11,930 nt of DNA, taken from CAZMVU01 sp964569295. GTDB lineage: Bacteria > Hydrogenedentota > Hydrogenedentia > Hydrogenedentales > JAGMZX01. Under the pieces are notes generated by a model that saw nothing but the letters and a program-made list of their open reading frames with translations, had not been told where the DNA came from and searched no databases. Each line of letters starts with the position of its first letter. Within the stretch, counting starts at the first letter, position 1. The position numbers were made by a program, and so were the translations under genes. The stretch is taken from positions 1 through 11,930 of the forward strand of contig CAZMVU010000154.1 of NCBI GenBank assembly GCA_964569295.1. Reading direction: 5' to 3'. Below, piece after piece: positions 1 to 6,805 of the stretch.

Positions 1-1846
1 AATCGATATCGCACTCGACCGGCGGTTCGCCTTCGCCTTCGCCTTCGCCTTCGCCCTCGCCTTCGCCTTCACCTTCACCTTCGCCTTCACCTTCGCCTTC
101 ACAAGGGGGACAACCGCCGCCATCGGCTGTGGTTTCGGCGTCGAGTGCGGCAGAGACGAACGCATCGTAGTCGGCCGCCGCATTGTACTCGCCGATATTG
201 CAGACCTCGTCGTAGTCGGGGTCGCCGTAGGAAGCGAGGTACTGGGCAGCGCTGAAATCGAACCCGCTGAGATCGAGGGTGGGGAAGAAGGGAATGCTTT
301 CGAGCAGGTCGACCACGCTGTCAATGGTGGCCTGCTCCCCGGTGGTGGCGGCGCCGGCCACGAGGGGCACGAAGAGGCCATCGGGCAACAGCGAGCCGAT
401 GACAGGAATGTCATCGAGCATACGCTGCGCCTCGGCGCGGTTGGTCATGAAGGCCTTTCGGGCGCAGCAGAAGGCGTTCATTTCCGTTCGCCGGAGCAGG
501 GTATCGAGCAGGCGCGCGTGCGCCACATCGGCCATGCCGTTGTCGTCGTTGTCGGCCGTTTCAGGATCACCGGCGATGAGCCCGCCGATAACCGGCATGG
601 TGTAGAGGTCAAGCAACGCGTTCTCATAGCCCGCGGTGATGGGCATGTCGGCGCAGACGCGGCGGCAGGGATCAGCGTAACACGAGCCTTCGGGGCCCGG
701 CTCCGCACCATGCAGCTCGAGACAATCGATGACGCCGTCGCCGTTGCGGTCCACTGCGTCGAAATCCGCCTGGGAAATACCGGTGAGGTTCTGCACCTCG
801 TCGAGAGTGAGCAGTTCGTCATCGTTCCTGTCGAGTTCGGGCATGAGCGATTGCAACAGGCTGTTGCTTACGAATTCCGACTCAGAGAGATAGCCGTCGG
901 AGTTGCTATCGATAAGGAACCAGCCCAGCGACAAGAAGCCGGCAATTTCATCGAACTCGTCCTTGTCCAGCTTCATGTCTTCATTGGTATCACCGAACAA
1001 CAACATGACCTTGTAATAATTGGCCGGTTCATCGGGGTCGCATTGATCAGGCAACTCGCCTTCGCCTTCGCCTTCGCCTTCGCCTTCTCCTTCGCCTTCG
1101 CCTTCGGCGCCTGTGCCGCAGTCGGGACAGCCGCCGTAGTAATCCGTGATCTCATCGTCGAGGGCAGCGTCGACGAAGGCGTCGTAGTCGTCGGGTGCGG
1201 TGACAACCCAGGCGTTGTACTCGCCGATATTGCATACCCCGTCCGTATCGGCGTCACCGTTCTTATGCAGGTAAGGCTCTGCCGACCCGTTGAAGATGTC
1301 GAAGTCGATTTCGGGCAGTCCGGGAATAAAGGTACCCAGGGTGTTGATGATCGTGTTGAGCAGTTCTTCCTGACCGGAAGTCGCCATGGCGGCGATGACG
1401 GCCACCATGAGGTCCTTATCCGGCGCCTCTGGCAGGTTGACGCCCCAAATCTCGTCGGGCCAACCGGTTACGATGGCCAGCGCGATCCCCTCGGCGGCCA
1501 CGCGGTTTTGTACGTAGGGGTTGTAAATGCAACAATGATTCGGCGCGAAACGGTCGGAGAGAATGGCGTCGAACAGGCGTGCCTGGGCAATTTCAGGCAT
1601 GCCGTTGAAATCGAGATCGGCCGTCTCCGTATCTACCAGGCCACCGACCAGCGGAATATCGGCCAATTTGTTGTAGAGCGTACGCAGGTCGTCTTCGTAT
1701 CCCGGATCGTAGCCGAGGCCGATACATGTATTGGTGTCGCACGGCTCAACGTCACAGAATTCGTCTTGTGCGAGGGCCGGTGCGGCACACAGTGCCATCA
1801 TCAGTGCAATGAGCCAGAATCGGGTTCCCACCATAATGCGCAACAT
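1..1846 (-). CDS. Secreted EF-hand protein with two tandem modules and Glu-Gly linkers (C-terminus outside window)
   Basis: 615 codons are visible and the frame stays open to the window edge. The ATG at 1846 has AAAGGAG seven bases upstream; an in-frame ATG at 1852 lies too close to that site. Residues 1-26 form a signal peptide (MLRIMV..., hydrophobic core, cleavage after ALA26), so the protein is exported. Module A (about 46-243) and module B (about 404-582) are clear copies: both contain GYE..L..LY, ETAD.D.NGM, an adjacent Cys pair, VCNIGEYNA and a closing Cys-x2-Cys. Between them lie four canonical EF-hand loops starting at D286, D313, D339 and D366, each with acidic or Asn ligands at 1, 3 and 5 and Glu at 12. 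The GEYNA segments also fit EF loops (D198-E209, D542-E553). Alternating Glu-Gly tracts follow each module (248-264 and 583-607). Calcium-stabilised surface or matrix protein is the likely role by inference; no catalytic domain is seen. Confidence 0.85.
   Translation of the reverse strand, partial: MLRIMVGTRFWLIALMMALCAAPALAQDEFCDVEPCDTNTCIGLGYDPGYEDDLRTLYNKLADIPLVGGLVDTETADLDFNGMPEIAQARLFDAILSDRFAPNHCCIYNPYVQNRVAAEGIALAIVTGWPDEIWGVNLPEAPDKDLMVAVIAAMATSGQEELLNTIINTLGTFIPGLPEIDFDIFNGSAEPYLHKNGDADTDGVCNIGEYNAWVVTAPDDYDAFVDAALDDEITDYYGGCPDCGTGAEGEGEGEGEGEGEGEGELPDQCDPDEPANYYKVMLLFGDTNEDMKLDKDEFDEIAGFLSLGWFLIDSNSDGYLSESEFVSNSLLQSLMPELDRNDDELLTLDEVQNLTGISQADFDAVDRNGDGVIDCLELHGAEPGPEGSCYADPCRRVCADMPITAGYENALLDLYTMPVIGGLIAGDPETADNDDNGMADVAHARLLDTLLRRTEMNAFCCARKAFMTNRAEAQRMLDDIPVIGSLLPDGLFVPLVAGAATTGEQATIDSVVDLLESIPFFPTLDLSGFDFSAAQYLASYGDPDYDEVCNIGEYNAAADYDAFVSAALDAETTADGGGCPPCEGEGEGEGEGEGEGEGEGEGEGEGEPPVECDID
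26..100 (-). repeat. Hexanucleotide repeat encoding Glu-Gly tract 2
   Basis: Near-perfect TTCGCC units on the plus strand, with TTCACC and CTCGCC variants, encode residues 583-607 as 25 alternating Glu and Gly. The unit is 6 bp, so gain or loss of a unit keeps the frame and adds or removes one Glu-Gly pair. It follows Cys579-x2-Cys582, as tract 1 follows Cys240-x2-Cys243. Confidence 0.9.
1055..1105 (-). repeat. Hexanucleotide repeat encoding Glu-Gly tract 1
   Basis: TTCGCC units on the plus strand, with one TTCTCC variant and a final CTCGCC, encode residues 248-264 as 17 alternating Glu and Gly. The tract joins module A to the EF-hand segment. It is shorter than tract 2 and more uniform in DNA sequence. 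Confidence 0.9.
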
Positions 1847-1941
1847 GGACATACTCCTTTCGGAAGTTCCCCTTGGCCATGTGCCGGTGCGTTCCGCTTC
1901 CCCCGGAAGCGCCCGGGCCAAGGTACGGCTATAGTTCTGCC

Positions 1942-1958
1942 GGCGCAACAAGTGCGCC
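1942..1958. promoter_or_regulatory. Dyad in the divergent intergenic region
   Basis: GGCGCA-N5-TGCGCC is a perfect 6-bp inverted repeat, about 100 bp upstream of the EF-hand protein's start. TATAGC lies just downstream on the minus strand and could be its -10 box, but no convincing -35 partner is visible. The dyad could be an operator or an RNA hairpin. Confidence 0.3.
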
Positions 1959-2011
1959 ATAATCCTTTATAACATACAAGTCCCCTTTTTGCATAGGAAC
2001 GGCGTTTCTTT

Positions 2012-2037
2012 TTGCGCCTATCTGGATTGGGTATACT
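2012..2037 (+). promoter_or_regulatory. Possible promoter of the 2087 gene
   Basis: TATACT at 2032-2037 is a good -10 hexamer. The best upstream partner is TTGCGC at 2012-2017, but the 14-bp spacing is short, so the -35 element is weak. Transcription would begin near 2044, upstream of the GTG at 2087, which supports that start over the TTG at 2012. Confidence 0.35.
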
Positions 2038-2086
2038 GCATTCAGGGTGTGGACCGTACAAGCCCTACACATCGGAAGGGAGGAGC

Positions 2087-2842
2087 GTGGCGCGCAAACT
2101 GTCACCCCTGCACAGGGGCATTGTCGATTTTTTCCGCGAGGAGATGATCCGCCGTTACCAGTTGGGAAACGTGCGCCGCTTTGAAGTGTTCACGCCGCTC
2201 ACCAACGCACAGATCACTGCGCTGCGCGACTATTTCTTTGACGAGGCCTATGTGCCAGGCGAGAAACGCCATCTCCAGGATGCGGCTATCGAGCATATGC
2301 TCGATGTGTTCCTTTCGCCGCGGCGCGCGGCCCCGCTGACACCGGTGGCGTGGAACTCGTTGCGTGCGCTCGGGCGTCAGGCGCCCACGGCGATCGCGGC
2401 AGCGAAGAAGATACTCGGGCTGTATGATCGGGCGCGGGATGTCGAGTATCGGCTCGTCGAGGCGGCCCGCCGCAAGCGCTACCGGGTGCGCGACACCCGT
2501 AACCGGGAAAAGATGCTGCGGCTCGTGCTGGTGATACCCGAGCGGGAGATCCGGCAGCTTATCGACAATGTATTGCGGCTGTTCCACATGACGGCGAACA
2601 TGCCCATGATCGAGGCGGGCCTGCACATGCTCGGGAACGCGGCCGCCGCGATGGCGAACCGGCCCAGGCAATATACCGGGGAAGAGGTCGAGGCGGTACG
2701 GTATGCGTTTGGGTTGGCGCAGGGCATCCTCGATCATGTCAAGGGCTTCGGCCCCGAACAATTCGATGCGCTGGTCGAAGGGGTGCTGGCGGTCGAGCTG
2801 GACTGGTACGAGAACGAGATTCTCACCCGTGCGAAGAAGTAG
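2087..2842 (+). CDS. Hypothetical soluble protein, 251 aa
   Basis: I do not recognise this family. The protein is rich in Arg, Glu, Leu and Ala and looks mainly alpha-helical, with no signal peptide or membrane segment. Visible landmarks are an N-terminal basic-hydrophobic stretch (LHRGIVDFFREEMIRRY), a basic central patch (AARRKRYRVRDTRNREKM) and a C-terminal helical part ending ELDWYENEILTRAKK. The GTG at 2087 is chosen because AAGGGAGG lies just upstream and a TATACT -10 box precedes it. The same frame extends to a TTG at 2012, but those 25 extra residues look like untranslated leader. It is divergent from the EF-hand protein and convergent with the sialidase-like gene, so the neighbours give no functional hint. 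The full-length uninterrupted frame and a ribosome site make a real gene likely. Confidence 0.75.
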   Translation: MARKLSPLHRGIVDFFREEMIRRYQLGNVRRFEVFTPLTNAQITALRDYFFDEAYVPGEKRHLQDAAIEHMLDVFLSPRRAAPLTPVAWNSLRALGRQAPTAIAAAKKILGLYDRARDVEYRLVEAARRKRYRVRDTRNREKMLRLVLVIPEREIRQLIDNVLRLFHMTANMPMIEAGLHMLGNAAAAMANRPRQYTGEEVEAVRYAFGLAQGILDHVKGFGPEQFDALVEGVLAVELDWYENEILTRAKK

Positions 2843-2955
2843 CCGCGAGAAGGCGGGGAACCGCGCCATCCGAAACCGAAGTCTGGCGCCGCCGGTTCAG
2901 CGGATTCCGCCCGAAGTTCTCGTGGTTTCCGGTATGCGTTGGCCTGTATGCGTTG

Positions 2956-4647
2956 CTACATTGCCGCACGGTGGTTGCCGATAGCTTCGGTCACGGTGAT
3001 GGCGCGGGGATAAAACCAGATGGCCGCATTCGCGGCGACATCGCACAGGCCGGCGCCGGTCACGTCGCCCATGGCACGCGGGAAACGGCCCCACCCGTAT
3101 TGACGCGCCTCGCCGCCGTCGCATACCCGCGCGTCCACGACAAACACAATGACGTCTGGACCGCCATCGACAATGACCGCCACGTCCACGGCTTCGTCTT
3201 GCGGCAACGGATCGCTGGCCCAGGAGGCCTCGTGCGTGCCGTCGCTGAATGCCATCCGTAATGCCCCCCCTTCCGCATGGGTGAGCGTAACGCCCCTGCC
3301 AGAAGGCCCGGCCGTGCTGAAAAGTACCGTTCCTGCCTCTCGAGGCTGCACATCCGCCACCTCGATGGTAAAGCCGCCGTTCGCATCGAGGCGGGGAATC
3401 GCCGGGGCCGCGCTTCCGTCCGCCAGCACGATCCCGCCGGCGGCGCGCTCGGCGATGTCGAACTGCTTCCACAGCCCCTCGATGCGCATCGGTTCCGCCT
3501 CGTGTACGCGCGCCATTTTCTTTTGTGTCTCGGTGAAGAAGTAGCGGCTGTCTTCGACAATGAGATCCGGGTAACTCATGCGTATGTCGATGTCGGGGTC
3601 GTAGAGCAGAATCTCCGGCTCGGACCAGTGGATGCGGCCGTCGTGTTCGATGCCGCCGCTGATCCATACCGGGTTGCGTTCCTTATAGGTGGTACCGCCA
3701 TGGTTATGGAACCAGAAGAGGTAATGGCCATGGCGGACCTTCCATATCCGCGGGCACGCCCGGGGATGCTTGAACTGCCGTCCGCCCGGACGATACACCG
3801 CGGGCTCCGGCAGCGACCAATTCTTACCGCGGTTGCGGCTGTAGCTCTGGGCGGGGAAACCCTGGGTGGTACGGTACATACAGAACAGGCCGCCATTGTC
3901 GAGCGCGACAATGTTGTGTTCCTCCTGCACGCTGCCGAAGTCCGGGTGGCGGATGCCGTGGTCGCCTTCGGGTAGAAGTTCCCAGTGCAGTTTCTCCGGA
4001 TCGGTTTCCGTGAGCAGGTTGTTCGACCGGTATACCCAGCCCTCGCCCAGGTCGAGCATATATTTGCCAAGCTTCGTGAACGCCCAGAACACATCGTCCC
4101 CGGAGGCGATGGGCTTGCAAATGCCCCAGAAAATCTGGTGTTCGCCGTCCCAGTCATTGCCGCGGTCGGCGGCAGTCACGCGCATGGGGAGGCGGCCGCG
4201 TTCGGACCAGGTCTTCCCGCCGTCGTCCGAGTAGCGGTAGCAATACCAGCCGAGCATGTCGGCGCGCGGTTCAAGGCGATCGCCGTTGTACGAGTAGAAG
4301 CCATAGATGCGGCCGTCCGGCGTAATAAACGGCACGACCCATGAGGCCTCCGGCCCGTCCGCCGGTTCGATGTCGATTAGCGGCGACCAGGTCTTTCCTT
4401 TATCCTCGCTGATAGTTGCCACGACATGCTGCCCCGGTTTGCCCTCGTGGCCCGTACCCGTGGTAAGCGTACAGACCCAGGCGCCGTCGTCCCGCACGAC
4501 GACATACGGCTGATCGGCGTAGTTCTCACTCGGGATATCGTAACCATTGCGGATGTTGCGCCGGTCGTCCTGCGCCGCGGCGGCCGTTATGAGCAGGGTG
4601 GCGAGGGCGAGGGCCGGAAATGTACGCAGCTTGAGCAAGCGGTGCAT
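2956..4647 (-). CDS. Secreted BNR/Asp-box protein of the sialidase superfamily, 563 aa
   Basis: The ATG at 4647 has AAGGAG seven bases upstream and opens a signal peptide (MHRLLKLRTFPALALATLL..., cleavage after about A25), so the product is exported. Three Asp-box motifs of the form S-x-D/N-x-G-K-x-W occur at residues 80-87, 140-147 and 270-277, typical of the blades of a sialidase-type beta-propeller. A further SGGIEHDGRIHWSEPEIL segment near 330-350 resembles a blade edge. About residues 420-560 form a separate beta-rich domain, possibly a LamG-like carbohydrate-binding fold. Family members cleave terminal sugars from glycans. The first catalytic Arg motif of true sialidases (F/Y-R-I-P) is not seen where expected; YADQPYV stands there instead, so sialic acid as substrate is unproven. 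R259 in CMYRT could match a second active-site Arg. It is divergent from the symporter gene. Confidence 0.85.
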   Translation of the reverse strand: MHRLLKLRTFPALALATLLITAAAAQDDRRNIRNGYDIPSENYADQPYVVVRDDGAWVCTLTTGTGHEGKPGQHVVATISEDKGKTWSPLIDIEPADGPEASWVVPFITPDGRIYGFYSYNGDRLEPRADMLGWYCYRYSDDGGKTWSERGRLPMRVTAADRGNDWDGEHQIFWGICKPIASGDDVFWAFTKLGKYMLDLGEGWVYRSNNLLTETDPEKLHWELLPEGDHGIRHPDFGSVQEEHNIVALDNGGLFCMYRTTQGFPAQSYSRNRGKNWSLPEPAVYRPGGRQFKHPRACPRIWKVRHGHYLFWFHNHGGTTYKERNPVWISGGIEHDGRIHWSEPEILLYDPDIDIRMSYPDLIVEDSRYFFTETQKKMARVHEAEPMRIEGLWKQFDIAERAAGGIVLADGSAAPAIPRLDANGGFTIEVADVQPREAGTVLFSTAGPSGRGVTLTHAEGGALRMAFSDGTHEASWASDPLPQDEAVDVAVIVDGGPDVIVFVVDARVCDGGEARQYGWGRFPRAMGDVTGAGLCDVAANAAIWFYPRAITVTEAIGNHRAAM

Positions 4648-4654
4648 GGCGTGA

Positions 4655-4660
4655 CTCCTT
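4655..4660 (-). promoter_or_regulatory. Ribosome binding site of the sialidase-like gene
   Basis: AAGGAG on the minus strand sits seven bases before the ATG at 4647. It selects that start over an in-frame upstream extension to 4707, and the chosen start gives an immediate signal peptide. Confidence 0.75.
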
Positions 4661-4685
4661 CGGTACGTGGCGACTCGTATGGCAC

Positions 4686-4703
4686 GGCCGGTCGAGACCG
4701 GCC
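4686..4703. promoter_or_regulatory. GC-rich inverted repeat in the sialidase-like gene leader
   Basis: GGCCGGT-CGAG-ACCGGCC is a perfect 7-bp stem with a 4-base loop. It lies between a minus-strand -10-like TATAGT (4735-4740) and the ribosome binding site. It could act as an operator or as a hairpin in the 5' leader. No T-run follows, so it is not an intrinsic terminator. Confidence 0.4.
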
Positions 4704-4734
4704 ACAACCAATGGATTCTTTTCGCGTTGGCTCC

Positions 4735-4740
4735 ACTATA
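4735..4740 (-). promoter_or_regulatory. Possible -10 box for the sialidase-like gene
   Basis: TATAGT on the minus strand lies about 90 bases upstream of the ATG at 4647. The -35 region is GC-rich without a clear consensus hexamer. From here to 5048 the divergent intergenic region (about 340 bases between genes) holds no convincing gene, and I see no clear promoter for the symporter. Confidence 0.3.
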
Positions 4741-5048
4741 GCAAAGGCCGGCGCGAAGAGGCAGGCAGGAGCGCGCCGGGGGGCGCGCGCCAGGATGCCG
4801 CGTCTACGTGTAGCGAGACGATATCATCCACGCTCAGGTCTTGAAGCATAGCCTTTCGCTCCCCGGCGCAGTTCCCATGGCCGGCAAAAAAAGGGCACCT
4901 CCGGATTTCGCCCGTTGTGATAGCTGCGCGTCGAAGGAAACGTGTGCTATGCAAAGCCTTATGCGAAGTTTTTCGCAGAAGAATCTCTGGCGCCGGCGCC
5001 CTTGCCCACTTGCCCTGTGCCATGCTTTTGGGCCACCATGCGCGGACC

Positions 5049-6587
5049 ATGCACACCATCGACTACATGCTTTGCGGTGCTTACCTCGTCTTGATTGTGG
5101 GGGGCGGCGCATGGATAGGCCGCGGCCAGCGCACGGCGCGCGACTATTTTCTGGCTGGCGGTTCGGCAGGGCTCGTGCTCGTGGGTGCCTCGCTGATGGC
5201 TACCATGGCCTCGAGTATCGGGTTTCTTGGGGGGCCGGCGGCAGGGGTGCAGGCGGGCTACCGCATGCTGTACAGCCTCGTGGCGATACCGATTGCCTAC
5301 CCGATCATCACGCGCGTAGTGATCCCCTTCTACCGGCGGTTGCAGGTCTACACAGTCTACGAATACATCGAGGAGCGGTTCGACCTTTCCGTGCGGTTGC
5401 TGGGCAGCGGCCTGTTTATTGCCTGGCGGATCACGTGGATGGCCGTGAGCCTGTATGTTCCCGCGAAGGTGCTCGCCGTGGCCACAGGCGGCGCGGTACC
5501 GGCGTGGGTGGGCGTGGTGGGCCTCGGTGTGCTCGCCGCCTCCTACACGACCGTCGGCGGTATGCGCGCCGTTCTCTGGACGGACTTCGCGCAGGCCCTG
5601 GTTATGTTCGGCGGCATCAGTGTGGCGTTGTATATATTGCGGACACACGTGCCCGGCGGACTCATGCATCTGGCCGCGGCCGACGCACCGCTGCGCTTGC
5701 CCGAATCGGCCGCCGCGAGCGAGAACGGCTGGCTGCACCGTCTCATCTACAACGACTTCACGGTCCCCGCCATCATCGTCGCGTTCACGCTCGATAAACT
5801 GGGCTACTATGGCGTCGACCAAATGATGGTCCAGCGCTACCTCGTGGCGCGCAGCGAGCGGGTGGCGCGCACGGGTTTTGCGCTGAATTGTCTGTTGTTT
5901 CCACTGTTCTTCGCGCTCATGATCAGCGTGGGCGTGGCGTTGCAGTCGTACCGCGCAAGCGCCGGCCTGCCGGCGGATATCCGGCCCGACGCCATCTTCC
6001 CCTACTTCATTACCCACCATATGCCGCCGGGGGCTGCGGGGCTGTTACTCGCCGGACTCATGGCCGCCGCGATGTCAAGCATCGATTCGGCGGTAAACGC
6101 CTGCAATTCGGCCGTCATGAACGACTTCTATCACCGGCTTCGGGGCGGTCATGCGAACCTCGGCGCCGGCACGGCGGATATGCACGGCGCCCACCCGCTC
6201 CGGCTGGTACGTTTGAGCGGCGTCGTGGTCATGCTGGTGGCGATTGCGCTGGGCTGTGTTGTGGGGCAGCTCGGCGATGTTTTCCGGTTGGCCCTCGCGC
6301 TGGTCAATGCCTTTCTCGGTCCGCTGCTGGCCATGTTCATCCTGGCCCGGTGGAGCGCGCGTGCCCATGCCCGCGGCGTGTTCTGGGGCGTCTGCCTGGG
6401 TGTCGGGTTGGTGGCGGTTGTCGTGCTTTCCGAGAAATTGGCGGCGCTCGCAGGCGATAATGTGTTACGCCGGGTATTTGCCGTGCTCGACGTGGGTTTT
6501 TTGTGGACAAGTGCCGTGGGCTTTCTGGCTGCGTTGGCGCCGGGTTGGCTGCTGAGTCTGGTGCTGCCGCGCCGGCGCGCGGCATGA
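5049..6587 (+). CDS. Sodium:solute symporter (SSS family), 512 aa
   Basis: This is an inner-membrane Na+-coupled transporter with about 13 hydrophobic segments and a length normal for the family. Family motifs are present in order: DYFLAGGS near residues 32-39, YTTVGGMRAVLWTDFAQ near 166-182, DQMMVQRYLVAR near 257-268, and AAAMSSIDSAVN near 339-350 followed by NDFYHR. In the structurally known sugar symporter vSGLT the equivalent Ala/Ser-Ser positions bind sodium; here S343, S344 and S347 are kept. The substrate cannot be read from sequence; sugars, sialic acid and carboxylates are all known for the family. The ATG at 5049 fits the usual N-terminus (MHTIDYMLCGAYLVLI). The ribosome site is poor, and the frame extends to a GTG at 4917 and an ATG at 5022. 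Being divergent from the sialidase-like gene, it may import that enzyme's product. Confidence 0.9.
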   Translation: MHTIDYMLCGAYLVLIVGGGAWIGRGQRTARDYFLAGGSAGLVLVGASLMATMASSIGFLGGPAAGVQAGYRMLYSLVAIPIAYPIITRVVIPFYRRLQVYTVYEYIEERFDLSVRLLGSGLFIAWRITWMAVSLYVPAKVLAVATGGAVPAWVGVVGLGVLAASYTTVGGMRAVLWTDFAQALVMFGGISVALYILRTHVPGGLMHLAAADAPLRLPESAAASENGWLHRLIYNDFTVPAIIVAFTLDKLGYYGVDQMMVQRYLVARSERVARTGFALNCLLFPLFFALMISVGVALQSYRASAGLPADIRPDAIFPYFITHHMPPGAAGLLLAGLMAAAMSSIDSAVNACNSAVMNDFYHRLRGGHANLGAGTADMHGAHPLRLVRLSGVVVMLVAIALGCVVGQLGDVFRLALALVNAFLGPLLAMFILARWSARAHARGVFWGVCLGVGLVAVVVLSEKLAALAGDNVLRRVFAVLDVGFLWTSAVGFLAALAPGWLLSLVLPRRRAA

Positions 6588-6692
6588 CGTGCGCCGGGCG
6601 GACGAGTGTGCTGGCCTGGTTGCCCATGGAGCCGGCGCGCGCGTTATATGGACCGGCATCGAGCCAGGATTCCGTGTTGATTCAAGAAAAAC

Positions 6693-6722
6693 TTGAAGCA
6701 AATGCCGGGCGCTCGCTACACT
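6693..6722 (+). promoter_or_regulatory. Promoter of the aminotransferase gene
   Basis: TTGAAG (6693-6698), an 18-bp spacer and TACACT (6717-6722) form a plausible sigma-70-type promoter. The -10 region lies inside a 16-bp sequence (6711-6726) repeated exactly upstream of the DJ-1 operon. Transcription would start near 6729, giving a leader of about 77 bases. Confidence 0.5.
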
Positions 6723-6728
6723 TGTATG

Positions 6729-6778
6729 GTGGATCCAGCGCATCCACTTTACCCAAGGCACGGCGTTGACCGTGTGCC
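6729..6778 (+). promoter_or_regulatory. Two hairpins in the aminotransferase leader
   Basis: GTGGAT-N7-ATCCAC (6729-6747) is a perfect 6-bp stem. The second hairpin (6757-6778) pairs GGCAC..GG with CC..GTGCC, with a 2-base bulge. Both sit between the predicted promoter and the ribosome binding site and lack a T-run. They may affect mRNA stability or translation; no known riboswitch is recognised. Confidence 0.3.
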
Positions 6779-6805
6779 GTATGACAACATTGGAGGAACG
6801 CGACC

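Noticed and set aside
26..1105. TTCGCC repeats as a possible CRISPR array
   Set aside because: Units are 6 bp without spacers and are in frame within a coding region.
518..1972. Long plus-strand reading frame opposite the EF-hand protein
   Set aside because: The minus-strand product has a signal peptide, ribosome site, duplicated modules and EF-hands. The opposite frame only mirrors its codon bias and has Ala-Phe runs from the hexamer repeats.
2012..2086. N-terminal extension of the 2087 gene to a TTG codon
   Set aside because: A -10-like TATACT lies inside this stretch and the better ribosome site precedes the GTG at 2087.
2932..2955. Direct repeat GTATGCGTTG twice, 4 bp apart, past the sialidase-like stop
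   Set aside because: Too short, and in a convergent spacer with no promoter signals, to call a regulatory site.
4962..4977. Dyad TGCGAA-N4-TTCGCA upstream of the symporter
   Set aside because: A 6-bp dyad is expected by chance at this scale, and no promoter elements line up with it.
4917..5048. N-terminal extension of the symporter to a GTG at 4917
   Set aside because: The added residues are Arg- and Cys-rich and unlike SSS N-termini; the family's usual first segment begins at 5049.
4841..5048. Cys-rich peptide frame (CDSCASKETC) upstream of the symporter
   Set aside because: The frame runs on into the symporter gene out of phase, with no ribosome site; the cysteines look accidental.
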